From NCBI GenBank assembly GCA_015039315.1, contig WIDE01000052.1, positions 54,110 through 118,109 of the forward strand: DNA of 64,000 bases, given 5' to 3'. The translations under genes were made by a program, and so were the position numbers. Origin of the DNA: Clavulina sp. PMI_390 (taxonomy: Eukaryota > Basidiomycota > Agaricomycetes > Cantharellales > Hydnaceae). The notes beneath the pieces were generated by a model that was not told the origin of the DNA, searched no databases, and worked only from the letters and a program-made list of their open reading frames with translations. Below, piece by piece: positions 22,839 through 34,200 of this stretch; the stretch's first letter is position 1; every line of letters begins with the position of its first letter.

Positions 22839-23290
22839 CTATATTGTCTCTTTTACCAGCACGGTCCTGCTTTCCGCCGTTGATCTACTCAGTACCTTAA
22901 TATTTCCTGCAATCTCTTGCTTTAATCCTGCCCTCATGCTACAAGTAGCAGAGCTATGATGATATGCTGTTTCATATGCGCGATCAACATCCTCCAGACT
23001 CATGGACCCACCCCAGTGGGCAAGAACGTTGTTCAGCATCAATATCGACTTGAGTAAGGAGCGGTAACAATAAACGTACTGAATCCCACTACCTTGCTCC
23101 GTTTTCAGCTGCTCTTAACATGTCTAGAAGTTATTCTTGGGCAGCCAATCGCACTTGCTCAAGGTCGGAGGCACCGCCGAGCGTGATCATTGACTCATTG
23201 ATTGCCTCGATGACAACGTGATATGCTTACCCCACACCATGCCTACCCTCACCCCAATGATAATAGCGGCAATCGATAGCGACGCCTTGG
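22839..23290 (-). pseudogene. possible decayed coding remnant
   Basis: On the minus strand, fragments in different frames look protein-like: VVIEAINESMITLGGASDL at about 23215-23160, then a stop, LLDMLRAAENGARWDSVRLL at about 23130-23070, and a further open stretch to about 22940. Stops and frame changes separate them and no intron model joins them all. I do not recognise the family. The rest of the 22.8-23.7 kb interval shows no gene. It holds the promoter of the secreted-protein gene, with an ATATATAT run near 23569. Confidence 0.25.
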
Positions 23291-23717
23291 CTTGATCTAG
23301 GTTGGGATGCTGTTGGTAGGTTGGGTTGAAAACGATTGATTTCTTGTGGTGATCTCTTCGTCACTAAAGAACCATTGCCGTGGGAATCGCGAGTTCATCG
23401 GCACATTTTTGGCTCCGCTTCGCGAATATGCATGAACTGGACCTCCCGAGATTTTGAAATGAATTCTTTGCTTTATGAACGAGATACATACCTGATGAGA
23501 TGACACGTATTGCCCATCGGGTACGCTTCCGTGATTCTGATCTCCCGTGCCACCGTGACCAGCGCAACAATATATATTCACCTCGTCTCCCCACCTCTGA
23601 TCTCCTCTTTTCCCAGTAGTCCTCTCTCGTGCTTTTGTCACCTCGAGTCACTCGTCCTCGACATCGTTTTCCGTATCCCAGAAACCCCTCACCTTATACT
23701 CTCCTTTCTGCGCGATC

Positions 23718-24601
23718 ATGATGTTTGGAATTAGCGGGAAATACGCACTTTTGGCTGCCGTCGTCTTCGGTGGGATCGAAGCAATGGAAGCATCCCCAAT
23801 GATGAAGTATGGAATGGGCAGCTGGGGAGGATTTGGGTCTACTGTCAAGATGGCCTTGCGGAATCCTGACCCTTCTGCTCGGGAGAGCTTCTACCTCCAT
23901 GACTCCCCCGCTCGACTGGGGTCCAGCTCCGCACCTGGTAAGTCTCACCTATACTCCGCTCTGGAATCTCTGAGATAATCTTTCCCCCCTCTTCCCTGCT
24001 CGCTATGACCATATCAGGTGTCACTGGAAATGTCATGGTGAGTTGGACTCATCATCTTGCCTTGTTCTTTGCTTATCGTCCTCCACGTGTCCTGCCATTG
24101 CATTAGGTTGTCGATGAGCCAGAAGCAATTCCCTTCTACATGTTCCAGAACCAGCTCTACCAAGTCATGAACTCCTCCTCTGTCCTCTACGTCAACGTTG
24201 TGAATACAACAGACCCCACCAACACCAAATTAACGACTGGCGAGCTCAAATTAGAGCCAGGGGATGTAGTGGAGACCAACTCAAACCCCCAGCGGCCATT
24301 GCGCTCCATTCATACTCGCATGCCAACGTTCAAGCTGACGCTGGACGACAAGCCGAGAGGGATGCTCGGTCAGTGGCTATATGATGAGGCAAAGAATGCA
24401 CTGGCGTTCCAGACGAAGGGGACGAAGAGGTTAAATGCGCGCTTCTACAGCTGCCGGGATCGTGGAGTTTACATCTCATTAGAGTAAGTTTACACCTCTC
24501 TCCCCGAGTTGCGGCTTAAGTCTGTGTCTGACGCGATCCGCCATCTCTCCAGTGAAACCACACATTACCCCATTATGTGTCAACAGATGAAGTTATGGTA
24601 G
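23718..24601 (+). CDS. small secreted protein of unknown family
   Basis: The product starts with a signal peptide (MMFGISGKYALLAAVVFGGI). Exons are about 23718-23938, a very short one near 24018-24032, about 24107-24484 and 24553-24601; the last junction gives ISLDETTHYPIMC and the stop at 24599. The mature protein has FYMFQNQLYQVMNSSSVLYV, two likely N-glycosylation sites (NSS, NTT) and only a few Cys (YSCRDRG, PIMCQQ). I do not recognise a domain. It may be a basidiomycete-specific extracellular protein. It lies convergent with the uL22m gene, 163 bases from its end. Confidence 0.65.
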
Positions 24602-24764
24602 TTCCTCCCGAATCAATCTTATCTCTCTTTCAAACACTAGCACACTCCAGGAGGATATAATAGTATCGAGGCATTGAGTTTATCACAATTACTAGAGTAT
24701 GAAGACAGCAGACGAAGCATGCTACTCTATTATAATGCACCACTATTGTCATTGCGCAGACTAC

Positions 24765-25915
24765 TCACCAAGCCCACGCCGGACCATAGTTCCGTACGGG
24801 GGTATCTTCTCGCATCAAGCCTGGGGAGCGAATCTTGCCGAGCTTATAGGCGTGCTCTTTCGCTATCCTCTCCTCGTATGTCAGACCATGTGAAAGGATG
24901 ACCCGTAGTCGAGCGTTCACATGCTCCTTGATACCAGTTCTGCCGCGACCCTTGATATCAACGCGTTTTTGCTTGGAGCCTTTCTCTACCCACGCTTGAG
25001 CTGTTCATGGAGTGGCGCGTTAGGACGACGATTGGACACGAGGGGCCGACGCGAAGAATTGCGCTACTTACAAACAACAAGTCTCGAGCGGTCGAGTCCT
25101 TTGTAGTCCACTGCGTGGTCGCGAGCAATACAGAGCATACTCTTGATTCGCGTCGATGCTTTTTTCTCGCTGAACATCATCTGAAGAACAGCCTGGTCAA
25201 TTGGCTTTCCAGAAATTTGTCGACCTAGAGCATTGAGTTTGCGATGAGATATTTTGAAGCTGGCGGTAGAATATCGATGCTGTAGGCAGAGAAAGTAGGA
25301 GCACAGAAGTGGGAGAGGAAATATAGCAGTCAGTCAACTTGGGTTGGGAGCAGAATCATCCATATACAAGACGCACCTCTGTATGCGCAGGCTTTCCAGC
25401 CTTCCTCTTCATCATTCGTCTCGCCTCTGCAGCAGTCATTCCCTCAGGGACATCTCCACCGACGGCCTTGCGAAGCTCCTCCTGCTCGCGTGACTCTATC
25501 TTCCTGCTCACGGAATCGAACAGATTGGCTTCACCTTGAGCCTCCTGGGCCTGTTTGGCAGCTTCAACTTCTGATGCAGAGGGCTGGTCCTTAATAACCT
25601 TCTCAGTGAGGTCTGAGCGAAGCCACGAGAAGAAACCCTGCTTCTTTGACCCGTCGTCCGAGTCGGCCCTGTATGATCATAGACGCATAAATGCATGGAT
25701 TTTGCTCATATATAAAGGGATACATACCTCCTCGAGACTGATGAAGAGAAGTATCTAGTCGCAACCGCTCCGGAGACACGAGACGAAGAAGGTTGAGAAA
25801 GGTGGCACCGCGAAGTTGAAGCAATTGCTATGAATTTTGTTTCAAGTTAGCCTAGTGAGAGAACGTAAAATCATCCTCTAATATCACCTCTTCGGGCGAC
25901 AATAGTCGACGCCAT
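24765..25915 (-). CDS. MRPL22: mitochondrial large-subunit ribosomal protein uL22m
   Basis: The N-terminus is Arg/Ser-rich (CHLSQPSSSRVSGAVATRYF), fitting mitochondrial import. The uL22 core follows: KLNALGRQISGKPIDQAVLQ, MMFSEKKASTRIKSMLCIAR, DHAVDYKGLDRSRLVV, then VDIKGRGRTGIKEH and ARLRVILSHGLT. The tail ends YGPAWAW. Five or so exons join in phase. Exon 1 is only 28 coding bases (MASTIVARR) with a GTGATA donor. The ATG overlaps, on the opposite strand, the ATG of the next gene (25913-25916 reads CATG), so the two transcripts must overlap at their 5' ends if both starts are used. Confidence 0.93.
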
Positions 25916-26699
25916 GAGTGGACAACGTCAGTCGAGCAAGAGTAGAGAGAAATGTAAGCGCCCAGCTGCCTCGGACCAAACAACCCCACACGCGTTTGAC
26001 TCGTTGCACCGCTCTTGGCGACTTTCTCCAACCAACTGTAACGAACCTTGCTTGTTAAAAGATGGTAATAATCACATCTCCTCCATTATTACATCCTTGG
26101 TTTCCTTTCCAATCGACGAGATCGTTGACGTTGCTCAATATCATTCAACACGCCCTTGTGGCACGCTCCCAATCGATGCACCCGATACTCTCGTACAATC
26201 ATAGGCCCCCCCTGCGGAGATTCAGATAGTGGTCAAAACGCACCGAACCGCCTTCTTCGTTCAAACGCCTCTCGCGTCCACACTTGAGACCGTGAAATCG
26301 AATGTCCTTGCTGCCATCAAGCAATTCGCCGACGCGAATGCCCTGGAAGAGGAAGGGATACCTCCTGTCACTTCTCTAGATAGTTTCGAACTATATCGAC
26401 TTGAGGGTAACCAGTATCAAGTCCTGGATCCTGGTAAGGGAATCAAGGATCACAAAATAACGAACTGGACGTCGTTATATATTCGGTTCAGGGATGAGAA
26501 CGGTGAGTCTTAGCGTCAAATAAGGATCCTTCAGCTTCTATCTCTTGCGTCGAGAAATGGCGATTACGTGACTGATTCTCGCGTCTGGCCTCTCATAGGG
26601 AACCTGCAGGAGATGGATGTGACCGAACCAAAGATTGACGATGATGAGGAGCCACAATCCCAGTCGCAGAGCACTGTAAAGGGGAAGGGGAAGGCATAG
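25914..26699 (+). CDS. small conserved protein, possible ubiquitin-like fold
   Basis: Exon 1 (25914-25953) codes MSGQRQSSKSREK. An intron to 26229 then gives LVKTHRTAFFVQTPLAST in phase, and a third exon from about 26600 ends QSTVKGKGKA with stop TAG at 26697. The core (strand-like LVKTHRTAFFVQ, helix VKSNVLAAIKQFADAN, then FELYRLEGNQYQVLDPGKGI and WTSLYIRFRDENG) has the order of a beta-grasp fold. That fold is an inference: I do not recognise the family. About 140 residues, acidic and Gln/Ser-rich at the end. It shares overlapping start codons with uL22m on the other strand. A start inside exon 2 cannot be excluded. Confidence 0.65.
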
Positions 26700-27000
26700 C
26701 AGACATTGTGTAGCACTAATTGAGGAGGTTCACCGATGCTGGCGAGTGAACGTAGCTGGTGGCGGCTTTGCTGAACACAAGCATTCGCATCCAAGGTCAT
26801 ACGAATCATCACAAGCCATCCTAGCAGTGGGTCTAAAGTATTATCTTGATTGCGAATAAAAACAAATATGGATGAATTAGGTGTCTTTTGTGGCCCAGAC
26901 ACTGTTTGTTGCAAAAGATTCGGGAGCTACAGGATCGGACTAGAGGATTGCGAGAAAGAGTTGAAGCGATTAGGAATGATTTCATTATGCATACGAACTA

Positions 27001-27340
27001 TTAAGAAAGAGTGCTCACTGTCTGTCCACGCTTGCTTCCTGTTAACCTTCGGTCTCGCTCCATCATCATGTCGTCCCATGCCTCGAGGTTGTATCTTGGT
27101 GGCTACGTCCGGAGCGCATTGGCACACCGACCTCATATAGATATCATAAACAAACGCCTCCTCACCTTGCCATCGTTCTCAGCACGCTTCACCACATTGA
27201 AGAGGGTGCCAGTCACAGCGTACATTCCGGTCAACAGACCTGCCCAGTCACAAAACAACAATTGAGTTAATATAGCGAATTTATAGACTCCTAGCATGGA
27301 CCTCACCAAATGGAATCAAAGCCTCCCATGGTACAGGCAT
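27001..27340 (-). CDS. complex I subunit NDUFA1 (MWFE-type)
   Basis: Small accessory subunit of mitochondrial NADH:ubiquinone oxidoreductase. Three exons, 27340-27307, 27239-27166 and 27102-27001, join in phase. They give the family start MPVPWEALIPFGLLTG, one membrane helix (GMYAVTGTLFNVVKR) and the conserved tail NLEAWDDMMMERDRRLTG, which matches the human W-x-x-MERDRR motif. About 69 residues, the usual size. The stop at 27001 follows KRGQTVSTLS; a further intron after RGQ is possible. It is too short and split to be obvious from open frames. It is head-to-head with a second complex I subunit. Confidence 0.92.
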
Positions 27341-27505
27341 CTTGAGTGGTCGTCTCTCTCGAAGGAATGGAGGGTGTTGGGAACGGCGCTTATGTTCGGA
27401 GCCGAGCTCAACCAAAGTTCGGCGCTTCGACCAGTGATTCTCGCACCAACCAACACTCTCCCATTACCATTCTTACTCCCCGACTCGGTTCTATTCGTTT
27501 AGAAT
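27341..27505. promoter_or_regulatory. 165-base bidirectional promoter between two complex I genes
   Basis: The interval between the ATG of the NDUFA1-type gene (minus) and the ATG of the NDUFA8-type gene (plus) is 165 bases. It contains no other gene, so both must be transcribed from it. No TATA box is evident. Co-regulation is inferred from the arrangement. Confidence 0.6.
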
Positions 27506-28224
27506 ATGTCGGGCTACGCGGACCCAACCCCTGCTCCGGCGAGCCAGCCTTCTGTCACTGAAATTGGGACAACCAGCGCACCATTGAAATCTGCTGCCTT
27601 CTTTATTGGTGCATACTGCAAAGACTACAATGGTACGTTTGTTGTTATCAATATACCAGTGGTATCTCCCTAAGATTACTATTAATTTATTATCATGTCT
27701 TAGATGACTTCATGTTGTGCAAGGCGGAGAACCGGAAACCTGAGAATTGCTTGCAGGAGGGCCGACGTGTTACGCGGTGCACCGCAGATATGTGAGATTT
27801 TCTGTCCTATCTCTGAACTATATCTAAATGGGCTCATTGATGATCTTTTCTATGTACTTGTCTTGATAGTCTGACCAAGATGCGCGAGAACTGTCTGACA
27901 GAGTTTGAGAACCACTGGAAGTGCCTCGATATGAGAAATCAGGTATGTTGCTTCTAGGCATATCACTGGGTACCTTGATGCTTAATTCTGGCTTGCTCTC
28001 TTTGTAGGAATACTACAGGTGTCGGAAACCCGAGCGTGCACTGAACGAATGCATGTTCACTCGTCTGGTACGTCCGGAGCACTTATTTGGAGTGTCTTTT
28101 CTGCATTCCATTTTGAGCTTCGTTCAATCTACAGGGGCTGAAGAAGGTTATTCCGGGTTCACCTGCAGGCCAGACTCCCATTCACGAAGTTCAGAACCCG
28201 ATCTACACGAATGTACAGAAGTAG
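27506..28224 (+). CDS. complex I subunit NDUFA8 (PGIV, CHCH protein)
   Basis: Accessory subunit of mitochondrial complex I in the intermembrane space. Five exons join in phase: SGYADPTPAPASQPSVTEIG, AAFFIGAYCKDYNDDFMLC, NCLQEGRRVTRCTADI, then MRENCLTEFENHWKCLDM and YYRCRKPERALNECMF, ending NPIYTNVQK. Two pairs of CX9C motifs are intact, each with exactly nine residues between the cysteines (Mia40-type import and disulfide pairing). The length of about 155 residues is normal. It is divergent from the NDUFA1-type gene with a shared 165-base promoter. Confidence 0.95.
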
Positions 28225-28616
28225 ATTGCTTGGGCTACCAGCAAGCGTTCCGCGTAATTATTCATTCGCATCTCTGATATTCATCTCATGCCCGACTGCT
28301 GTCCCTCTCTCGCCTCGTTGCTTTCGCTGTTGATTTACGCAGTCATTTAGAAGTTTTGCAGTCTGCTGCTGTCATGACGAGCTTGTCAACCTGAATCACT
28401 CTGATAGATGTGTCCAACACTCCGGCCACAGGCTAAATACCTCTCCTTGATACAATAGAGTGGGATTGGGAATTTCCTGAATTCCCAACGGCGGGTCTGA
28501 GCAGGCCGTTGTTTGTGCCGGAGCAGCATGGGGAAACAAATAACGCACATGCTCTTGTCTTCATCGCTTTCATGCGTTGGTGGGTTACTCGACATACTTT
28601 TTGCGGCAATTTATGA
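28225..28616. other. intergenic region
   Basis: 3' UTR of the NDUFA8-type gene and promoter of the F-box gene. Short open frames here have no recognisable conserved sequence. No repeat was seen. Confidence 0.4.
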
Positions 28617-30101
28617 ATGCAGCCCCTATCTACTCTCATAGTGATGGATCCGGCTTCTCGAAATCTCGCTAATGGCAATATAGCGATCCATCGCCTCCCT
28701 AACGAACTCTTGGCAGAGGCATTCACTCACGTCCTTTCCTCTTCCATCTCTCATCATCGTCTATGGGAATCTTCGGTCCTCACAGTATCCACTACTCTGG
28801 GCGCTGTCTGCTCTCTCTGGCGTGATATCACGCTGTCCACACCGTCACTGTGGTCCATAATAATTTATGATGAGAGTATCGAATCTTCAGGCTCCGCAAG
28901 ACCGAGAATCGTCAAGCAACTTGAGCGATCTGGAGGGTACCCCCTTGACGTCATCTTTCGCCTCGACGTCTACGGCCGAGGTTTAGCCGAAAGTCACCTT
29001 GGCCTCTGGCATATCATCACACCCCATCTAACCCACTGCAGATCACTCGAGGTCCAATTTCCTTCGATACAGGATTATTTAAAGATCTTTCCACTCTCTG
29101 GGGACCTAAAGTTATTACATTCACTGGGGTGCAATATACCGAATCATCGACTAGCAACTTCGAGACCAATATCGCACCCGGTGTTCAGATGCACTCCCTC
29201 TGCCCCTAACCTCACACACCTCTACTTGACCGACAAGATACCCCTCCCTTCCAATACCGACATGTCTAGGTTATTAACCCTAGATCTTGATAGTCAAAAC
29301 CAGCGATGGGATGACTTACGTCCACTGCTCGCAGGTGCACAGGCCCTTACCCGCCTCCGGCTCAGCGTCAATCTACAACATGTTCCATCAGACGCTTTGA
29401 GCCGTGTTCACCTTCCACATCTACAATACCTCTTTCACCTCGGTCCGCGTCCCAGCGATATCCTCGATGCACCGCAGCTACGAAAGCTGACGATTGTGTT
29501 ATGGAATGGGATGTCGGGTACTATACATGCCAGTTTCCCTCTCCTCGCAGATGTCACACTGCTTACCAAATCCTCATTTGAGGATATGGGCACTGTGTCA
29601 AAGTGGCTGCGTTCACAGTCCAATGTGGTGCGCCTTGGGCTCCATGAGCCTGACCATGGTGTGATACCTTTCATCGTCAACTTCCTTGCCGAAGACCAAA
29701 CCTCCCATGGCATTCCCGCGAGCGCTTCCCATCCCCCGCCTACTTTGCCATCTCCTTTATCATCTCATCGGCAATCCCACCCTGTCCCCTCCCTCCGGCT
29801 CCTCGACATCACCTTCGGAAGCCCTTTCAATGCGAATGGACCCACCGAGGCAGATATCCCATGGGACTCTTTACGCACCATGCGTCCTAAACTGCGGGTT
29901 CGTGATCTCTGGAAGACTCGAGATGGATCATTGGTCGATTCGACAGAAGTCGACAAGATAGCTGCTCAGTCTCTCGAGTGGGGATGGGAGCTAAGGGATC
30001 CTTGGTCGACGAGGATTGCGTGGGGTCCTAAATGCATTACTCGCAAATTGCCCCGGTTACCCAAGCCTGCCTTGCCTGGACGAGGGCCGCGACTGAAGTA
30101 A
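28617..30101 (+). CDS. F-box domain protein
   Basis: A single-exon frame of 494 residues. The F-box is near residues 24-70: IHRLPNELLAEAFTHVLSSS, then LGAVCSLWRDITLSTPSLWS, the basidiomycete pattern in which V-C-x-x-W-R and T-P-x-L-W follow the LP-x-E-L core. The rest has leucine-rich repeat-like segments (ALTRLRLSVNLQHV, HLPHLQYLFHLG, PQLRKLTIVLWNGM), which probably form a curved ligand-binding array. Such proteins recruit targets to SCF ubiquitin ligases, and agaricomycetes carry large, fast-evolving families of them. The target is unknown. A second in-frame ATG lies nine codons downstream (MDPASRN) and is an equally good start. Confidence 0.9.
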   Translation: MQPLSTLIVMDPASRNLANGNIAIHRLPNELLAEAFTHVLSSSISHHRLWESSVLTVSTTLGAVCSLWRDITLSTPSLWSIIIYDESIESSGSARPRIVKQLERSGGYPLDVIFRLDVYGRGLAESHLGLWHIITPHLTHCRSLEVQFPSIQDYLKIFPLSGDLKLLHSLGCNIPNHRLATSRPISHPVFRCTPSAPNLTHLYLTDKIPLPSNTDMSRLLTLDLDSQNQRWDDLRPLLAGAQALTRLRLSVNLQHVPSDALSRVHLPHLQYLFHLGPRPSDILDAPQLRKLTIVLWNGMSGTIHASFPLLADVTLLTKSSFEDMGTVSKWLRSQSNVVRLGLHEPDHGVIPFIVNFLAEDQTSHGIPASASHPPPTLPSPLSSHRQSHPVPSLRLLDITFGSPFNANGPTEADIPWDSLRTMRPKLRVRDLWKTRDGSLVDSTEVDKIAAQSLEWGWELRDPWSTRIAWGPKCITRKLPRLPKPALPGRGPRLK

Positions 30102-30684
30102 TGGTTGAAGCCATTGGCGTGTTTCTGGTGGTAGATATACATTCTCGTAGCAGGTGTGGAGAAATAGTCTCCAAAATCCAATCCCATCCCATATCATCGC
30201 TTCTACCAGTATCTGATTGTGGAGTAAATGTTGTCTGCAGCGCTGAGATAGGTAATAACTTTGACGGTTCCTATCGCTCATCCTATTTCAACTACTCATG
30301 AGCTAAACAATTGTCTCGCACGAGAGCATGAATGAGTGCCATCGCTTGATGATATTTCCCTGAAAATCTTATAGTTGACAATTGCGCTGGGATCCCAACG
30401 CTCACTCGCAGTTATCTTCTATTATGCATGTATCTTCTTCTCGTTTGGATTAGACACATCTAATACAGCCTGTCCGAAACGTTCTAGTGTGAACAATAGT
30501 GTCTGGTTCCTCGTTACGAAACGAAATGCATTTGGCGCCGTGCAGCTGGGCGGTATGCCGTGTTTATCACGAAGCTGTGGTTCGGAGCCGAAAACTGGCG
30601 GTCTCAACATCCTTCATGTCGTCAGCCGTGGCGTCCTTCAAGGCCACACAATAGCCGCCATAGTTGCGCAGCCATCAATACATT
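30102..30684. other. intergenic region
   Basis: Between the F-box gene and the CcmS-related gene. The short open frames at 30375-30734 and 30422-30610 overlap on opposite strands and show no conserved sequence. I see no repeats or RNA gene. Confidence 0.4.
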
Positions 30685-33575
30685 ATGGCCAAGGGAGGGA
30701 AGAACAAACCGAAAGCCAAAACCAAGTCCTCTGAACCTGACGCAAAGACTGAAGCTCGTACGTGCATCATGTTTTGAGCATTGAACGCCTGCAGTCAATC
30801 CCTACCCTGAGACTATGTGGGTGCATTCTAACCCCGATTTTTGCATATTTTTCTTTCACTATGCTGTGCAGCCGACGAAGATGGCCCTACTGAATTCGAT
30901 GCTCAGAATGAAGGAGGCTCTGCCTGGGGTGGCACAGGCGGGATGGGAGATTGGGATGTCCCAGATCAACCCGTACATTTCGAGACGGCATCACACCATG
31001 CCTCCATAAGATCTAGATCGCCTGCACCATCTACGTCTATGTTCCCATCAAACGGTGGCATGCCTATGCCAGCACCCTCCTTCCAGTTTGGTGCTCCTCC
31101 TCCCGCAGGGAGTACCAGTCCACGTGTTGCTTCTCTCTCTGGGCGTGGCCAGCCAGGCAGCCCAATCCCTCCCTCCATGGCCATGCACCTCAACTCGTCT
31201 CCTACTGCCTTTGGGGCGGGTAATCCTTTGCCAACTACATGGGGCGCTCGATATAATTCACCCTCCGTCCGAAGCGCGCGCCAGTTCACATCGCCTCGCG
31301 GAAAGCCAGCCTCCATATCGTCCTCGTCTCGAGCTAACATTGCGACCATGCTCGGCGAGACCGCGAACGGCAAACTTCGTCCTGGCGGGAGTCGGGGGAG
31401 TGGTCCTGGATTGAGTATGCAGGAACAGCTTGAACTCAACCGAACTTCTCCATACGCAGAGCCGCGGTCTTTCATAGATGGACCCCCAATGTCAATGCCT
31501 ACGGCCGTTCCCTTTGGAGGTGTCGATCCGGAACGCGCCTCGGTCCTCAGCAACACGCGTGCGCCAGGAGGTGGACCTCCATTAACGGGTTTCGGAGGCA
31601 TGGATGGTATCCCACCTCATCTTGCCGCAGCATTCCAAGGTGGGCAACCTGGTAGCGAGGGATTTCATCCCGAAGAGCAGCCACCACAAGCCGTGCCACT
31701 TGATGAAGCTCCCCCTCGTGCCCCCTCGAGATCCTCCTCTATATTCAAAAAAGTACTTGGTTCGAGATCCAACAGTCCTACGCAAGACCGGAAGAAACCC
31801 AAAGCGGGAAGAAAGCCATCACAATCCTCAATCCCAGTTCATTCCCCAATCCCGGAACAGTCCGTCGAGGACCTACCCGATGCACCCCCCCACACTGCGA
31901 CTTCATGGGGCGCGTGGCCAAGTGCTCCCCCAGAAACCGAAGATCATGAAGACGTTGGCGGAAAACGCGAGTACGAGGAGCATGGAGATGATGGACACTG
32001 GGGAGCAGGCGGCCATGCCACTGCGAATGAAAACCCAAATCATCGAGAATGGGGACAAGCCGATGGCCCCCCCGGCTCCTCACTCGCGTGGGGTAACAGA
32101 ACCTCATACACTCACTCTCAGCTCGGCCACAATCCTGGCCCTGGGCGCTCGGTGAAGTTTGACGACGGCTCTCATAGCCACCACCCCCACGAAGGCATGT
32201 CCGTTTCCGAACACGGTGAAGTCCGTCCACCATCGATTGCTCCCGATGTCAGCTCGTCGTGGGATCAGCATGCACAAGGTCCACTAAGCGACAGAGGCGG
32301 TGCTCTTGACGATGAAGATGATGATGCTCCTCCCCCGGTGCAACCGCTTTCGGGAGATTGGGGCGAGGGAGGAAGTCTGCCTGGTGTGTCAGTAGCCGCT
32401 GGATCACACTTCACTGGCGGCCCTCCTCCTCCTTCTCTATTCAGCGCCAGCGCAGGTCTTCCCATTCCAAAGGGCTCAACGGTGCAAATCGACAGCTCGA
32501 ATGGAAGGGCAATGGAGCCTGCGGAGCTGGCGCTGTTCGGAAAGCATCGAGTTGCGGAGGAGCGTATCATCTGGACGTTACCGGTGAGTTGCATGGAGCG
32601 TCGTTCTCAACCGCCCTGGCCTAATCATTCCGATTCTGGTTCCTAGTTTGCTCATGATCCTCGTGTTCACTGGATGCATGACTTTATCGAGCGTTTCCAC
32701 TATGCCATTGCTACGTTCGGCGTGAGTTTCCCTCATTTGACCTAACATGCTGGAGTACTCTGACTTGACCACCGTTTCTCAGTTTAACAGGTTCATACGC
32801 GCACGTCAGAAAGGCGCGCTGTTCGTTAATGTGGACTATGCGCGTGCGTCTGTCAGAAATGACCCCGCATTTGACTGGCTTTCTTTCGATCAGTGCCGGC
32901 AGACGCGAGATCGGACGATCCAGCGCTCCATCGCAGCGAAGTATGTTTCTGTGCTGTGACCTGATCTATATCTACCCAACCTAACTGACTTATGTGTGTC
33001 GTTTAATAGTAACCCGGCAAGAACCTGTCTCGTCTTCATGTTTTTGCTGTCTAAGTCGGGTAATTCGATGGGTATGTGGCGTCGACGGTTAGAGGTTCCC
33101 GAGAGTGTTGTGCAAGAGTATCGAGCTCCTCTCCGTGTAATCGAAGCAGATTTGCGCGACGTCATCTACGACGTCAAGGTCGAGTACGTATCTTCCTTTT
33201 TTCCAATTCCTCTCGGCCCGTAAATTGACTAGATTATGTGCCCTCAGCCCGAGGGTCAGCGAACTGCCTCCTGCTCCGCGTTCGCCACGTTCTCGCTCGC
33301 CTCTAAGATCTTTCTTACCGTCCCCACGTACTTCTCCCAAGACCAGGACGCTCCCGTACAGCGCTATGACCACCATCACGGCCCCCTCCACCGTCGGGGA
33401 CCATGAGCCGGTCGAGTCGGAGGGCGAGACAGACTCGGAAGAGGAGATGGTGATTAGGAAGAAGAAAAAGAAAAAGAAGGAACTCAAGCCGAAGAAGGGC
33501 AACTGGTTCACCAGGTGCATCACCTGGGATGATGACGAAGTGGAAGTTGCCAAGATCAAGAAGAAGCGGCAATGA
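30685..33575 (+). CDS. large low-complexity protein with CcmS-related C-terminal domain
   Basis: Exon 1 is basic (MAKGGKNKPKAKTKSSEPDA). The long second exon codes about 580 residues rich in Pro, Ser, Gly and His, with no known fold (for example WGGTGGMGDWDVPDQPVHFE). The conserved C-terminal domain starts near 32560: WTLPFAHDPRVHWMHDFI, ALFVNVDYARASVRNDPAFD, WLSFDQCRQTRDRTIQRS and FLLSKSGNSMGMWRRRLEVP. I recall this set as the CcmS-related domain annotated in agaricomycete proteins; its function is unknown to me. After it come an acidic stretch and a Lys-rich run (KKKKKKKELKPKKGNWF) ending WDDDEVEVAKIKKKRQ. Its last 166 coding bases recur after the assembly gap at 36135-36300. Confidence 0.8.
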
Positions 33576-33859
33576 TTTCCATGGACCCAATTGTGCCTCC
33601 CTGCACCTCGTCTGCTCTCACCCGTGTGTGGTTTTTCTGAATTATTGTTTGGAGTTCTCAATTCCGCCTATCTTTGCTTATCTTGTATCTTCTTGTTGTA
33701 TTTGTACGTGCAACTTGATAATGTCAATAACTACGGGAAGTTGTAAATGGTTTCTGAAGTACGCGTGTGTTCATCATGTTATCTCTTTTCCTTGCATCCT
33801 TACTGGCTTCGCATCACCAAAAGATAATAATTTACTCGTCTAACATCCTTTTCCACGCT

Positions 33860-34200
33860 CACTCATATTGCGCTCCTAGTAGACAACAACGCCCAGGTCT
33901 ATCACTCAATTGCAGCCGGTGGGAGAGTCACCGTGAGGTCCGTGCCTGGGGAAAGAAGTTCACATTCCTCAGTAGCTGTCGGCCTTGCTCAACAGCATCC
34001 AAACTCCTGTTGACTAGCAGATCTTCTGCTTACTGCGCGGTCATTATCAGCCCCACCCCCGTCACCAACAACTCTGGCAAGTCCTTGTTCACTTGCTCCG
34101 CCAAAAGAACTTGATATTACAGACCCACAGGACCCTTTTGTGCTGCCCATTTCCCACCAGATGACACGTCTAGTAGATCGATTCCGCCGCTTTCCATAAA
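33860..34200 (-). pseudogene. NADH:flavin oxidoreductase (OYE family) relic, copy 1
   Basis: Minus-strand translation gives a recognisable old-yellow-enzyme C-terminal region: GIDLLDVSSGGKWAAQKGPV, then a stop, then YQVLLAEQV, DLPELLVTGVGLIMTAQ, another stop, AEDLL and GRQLLRNVNFFPQ. These match the family phosphate-binding and DVSSGG motifs. At least two in-frame stops and a further stop after the last motif show it is broken. It lies directly downstream of the CcmS-related gene on the opposite strand. A second, diverged copy is at about 36555-37013. Confidence 0.7.

Noticed and set aside
33089..33661. 190-codon minus-strand frame with a poly-Phe run
   Set aside because: It is the antisense of the Lys-rich C-terminus of the CcmS-related gene.
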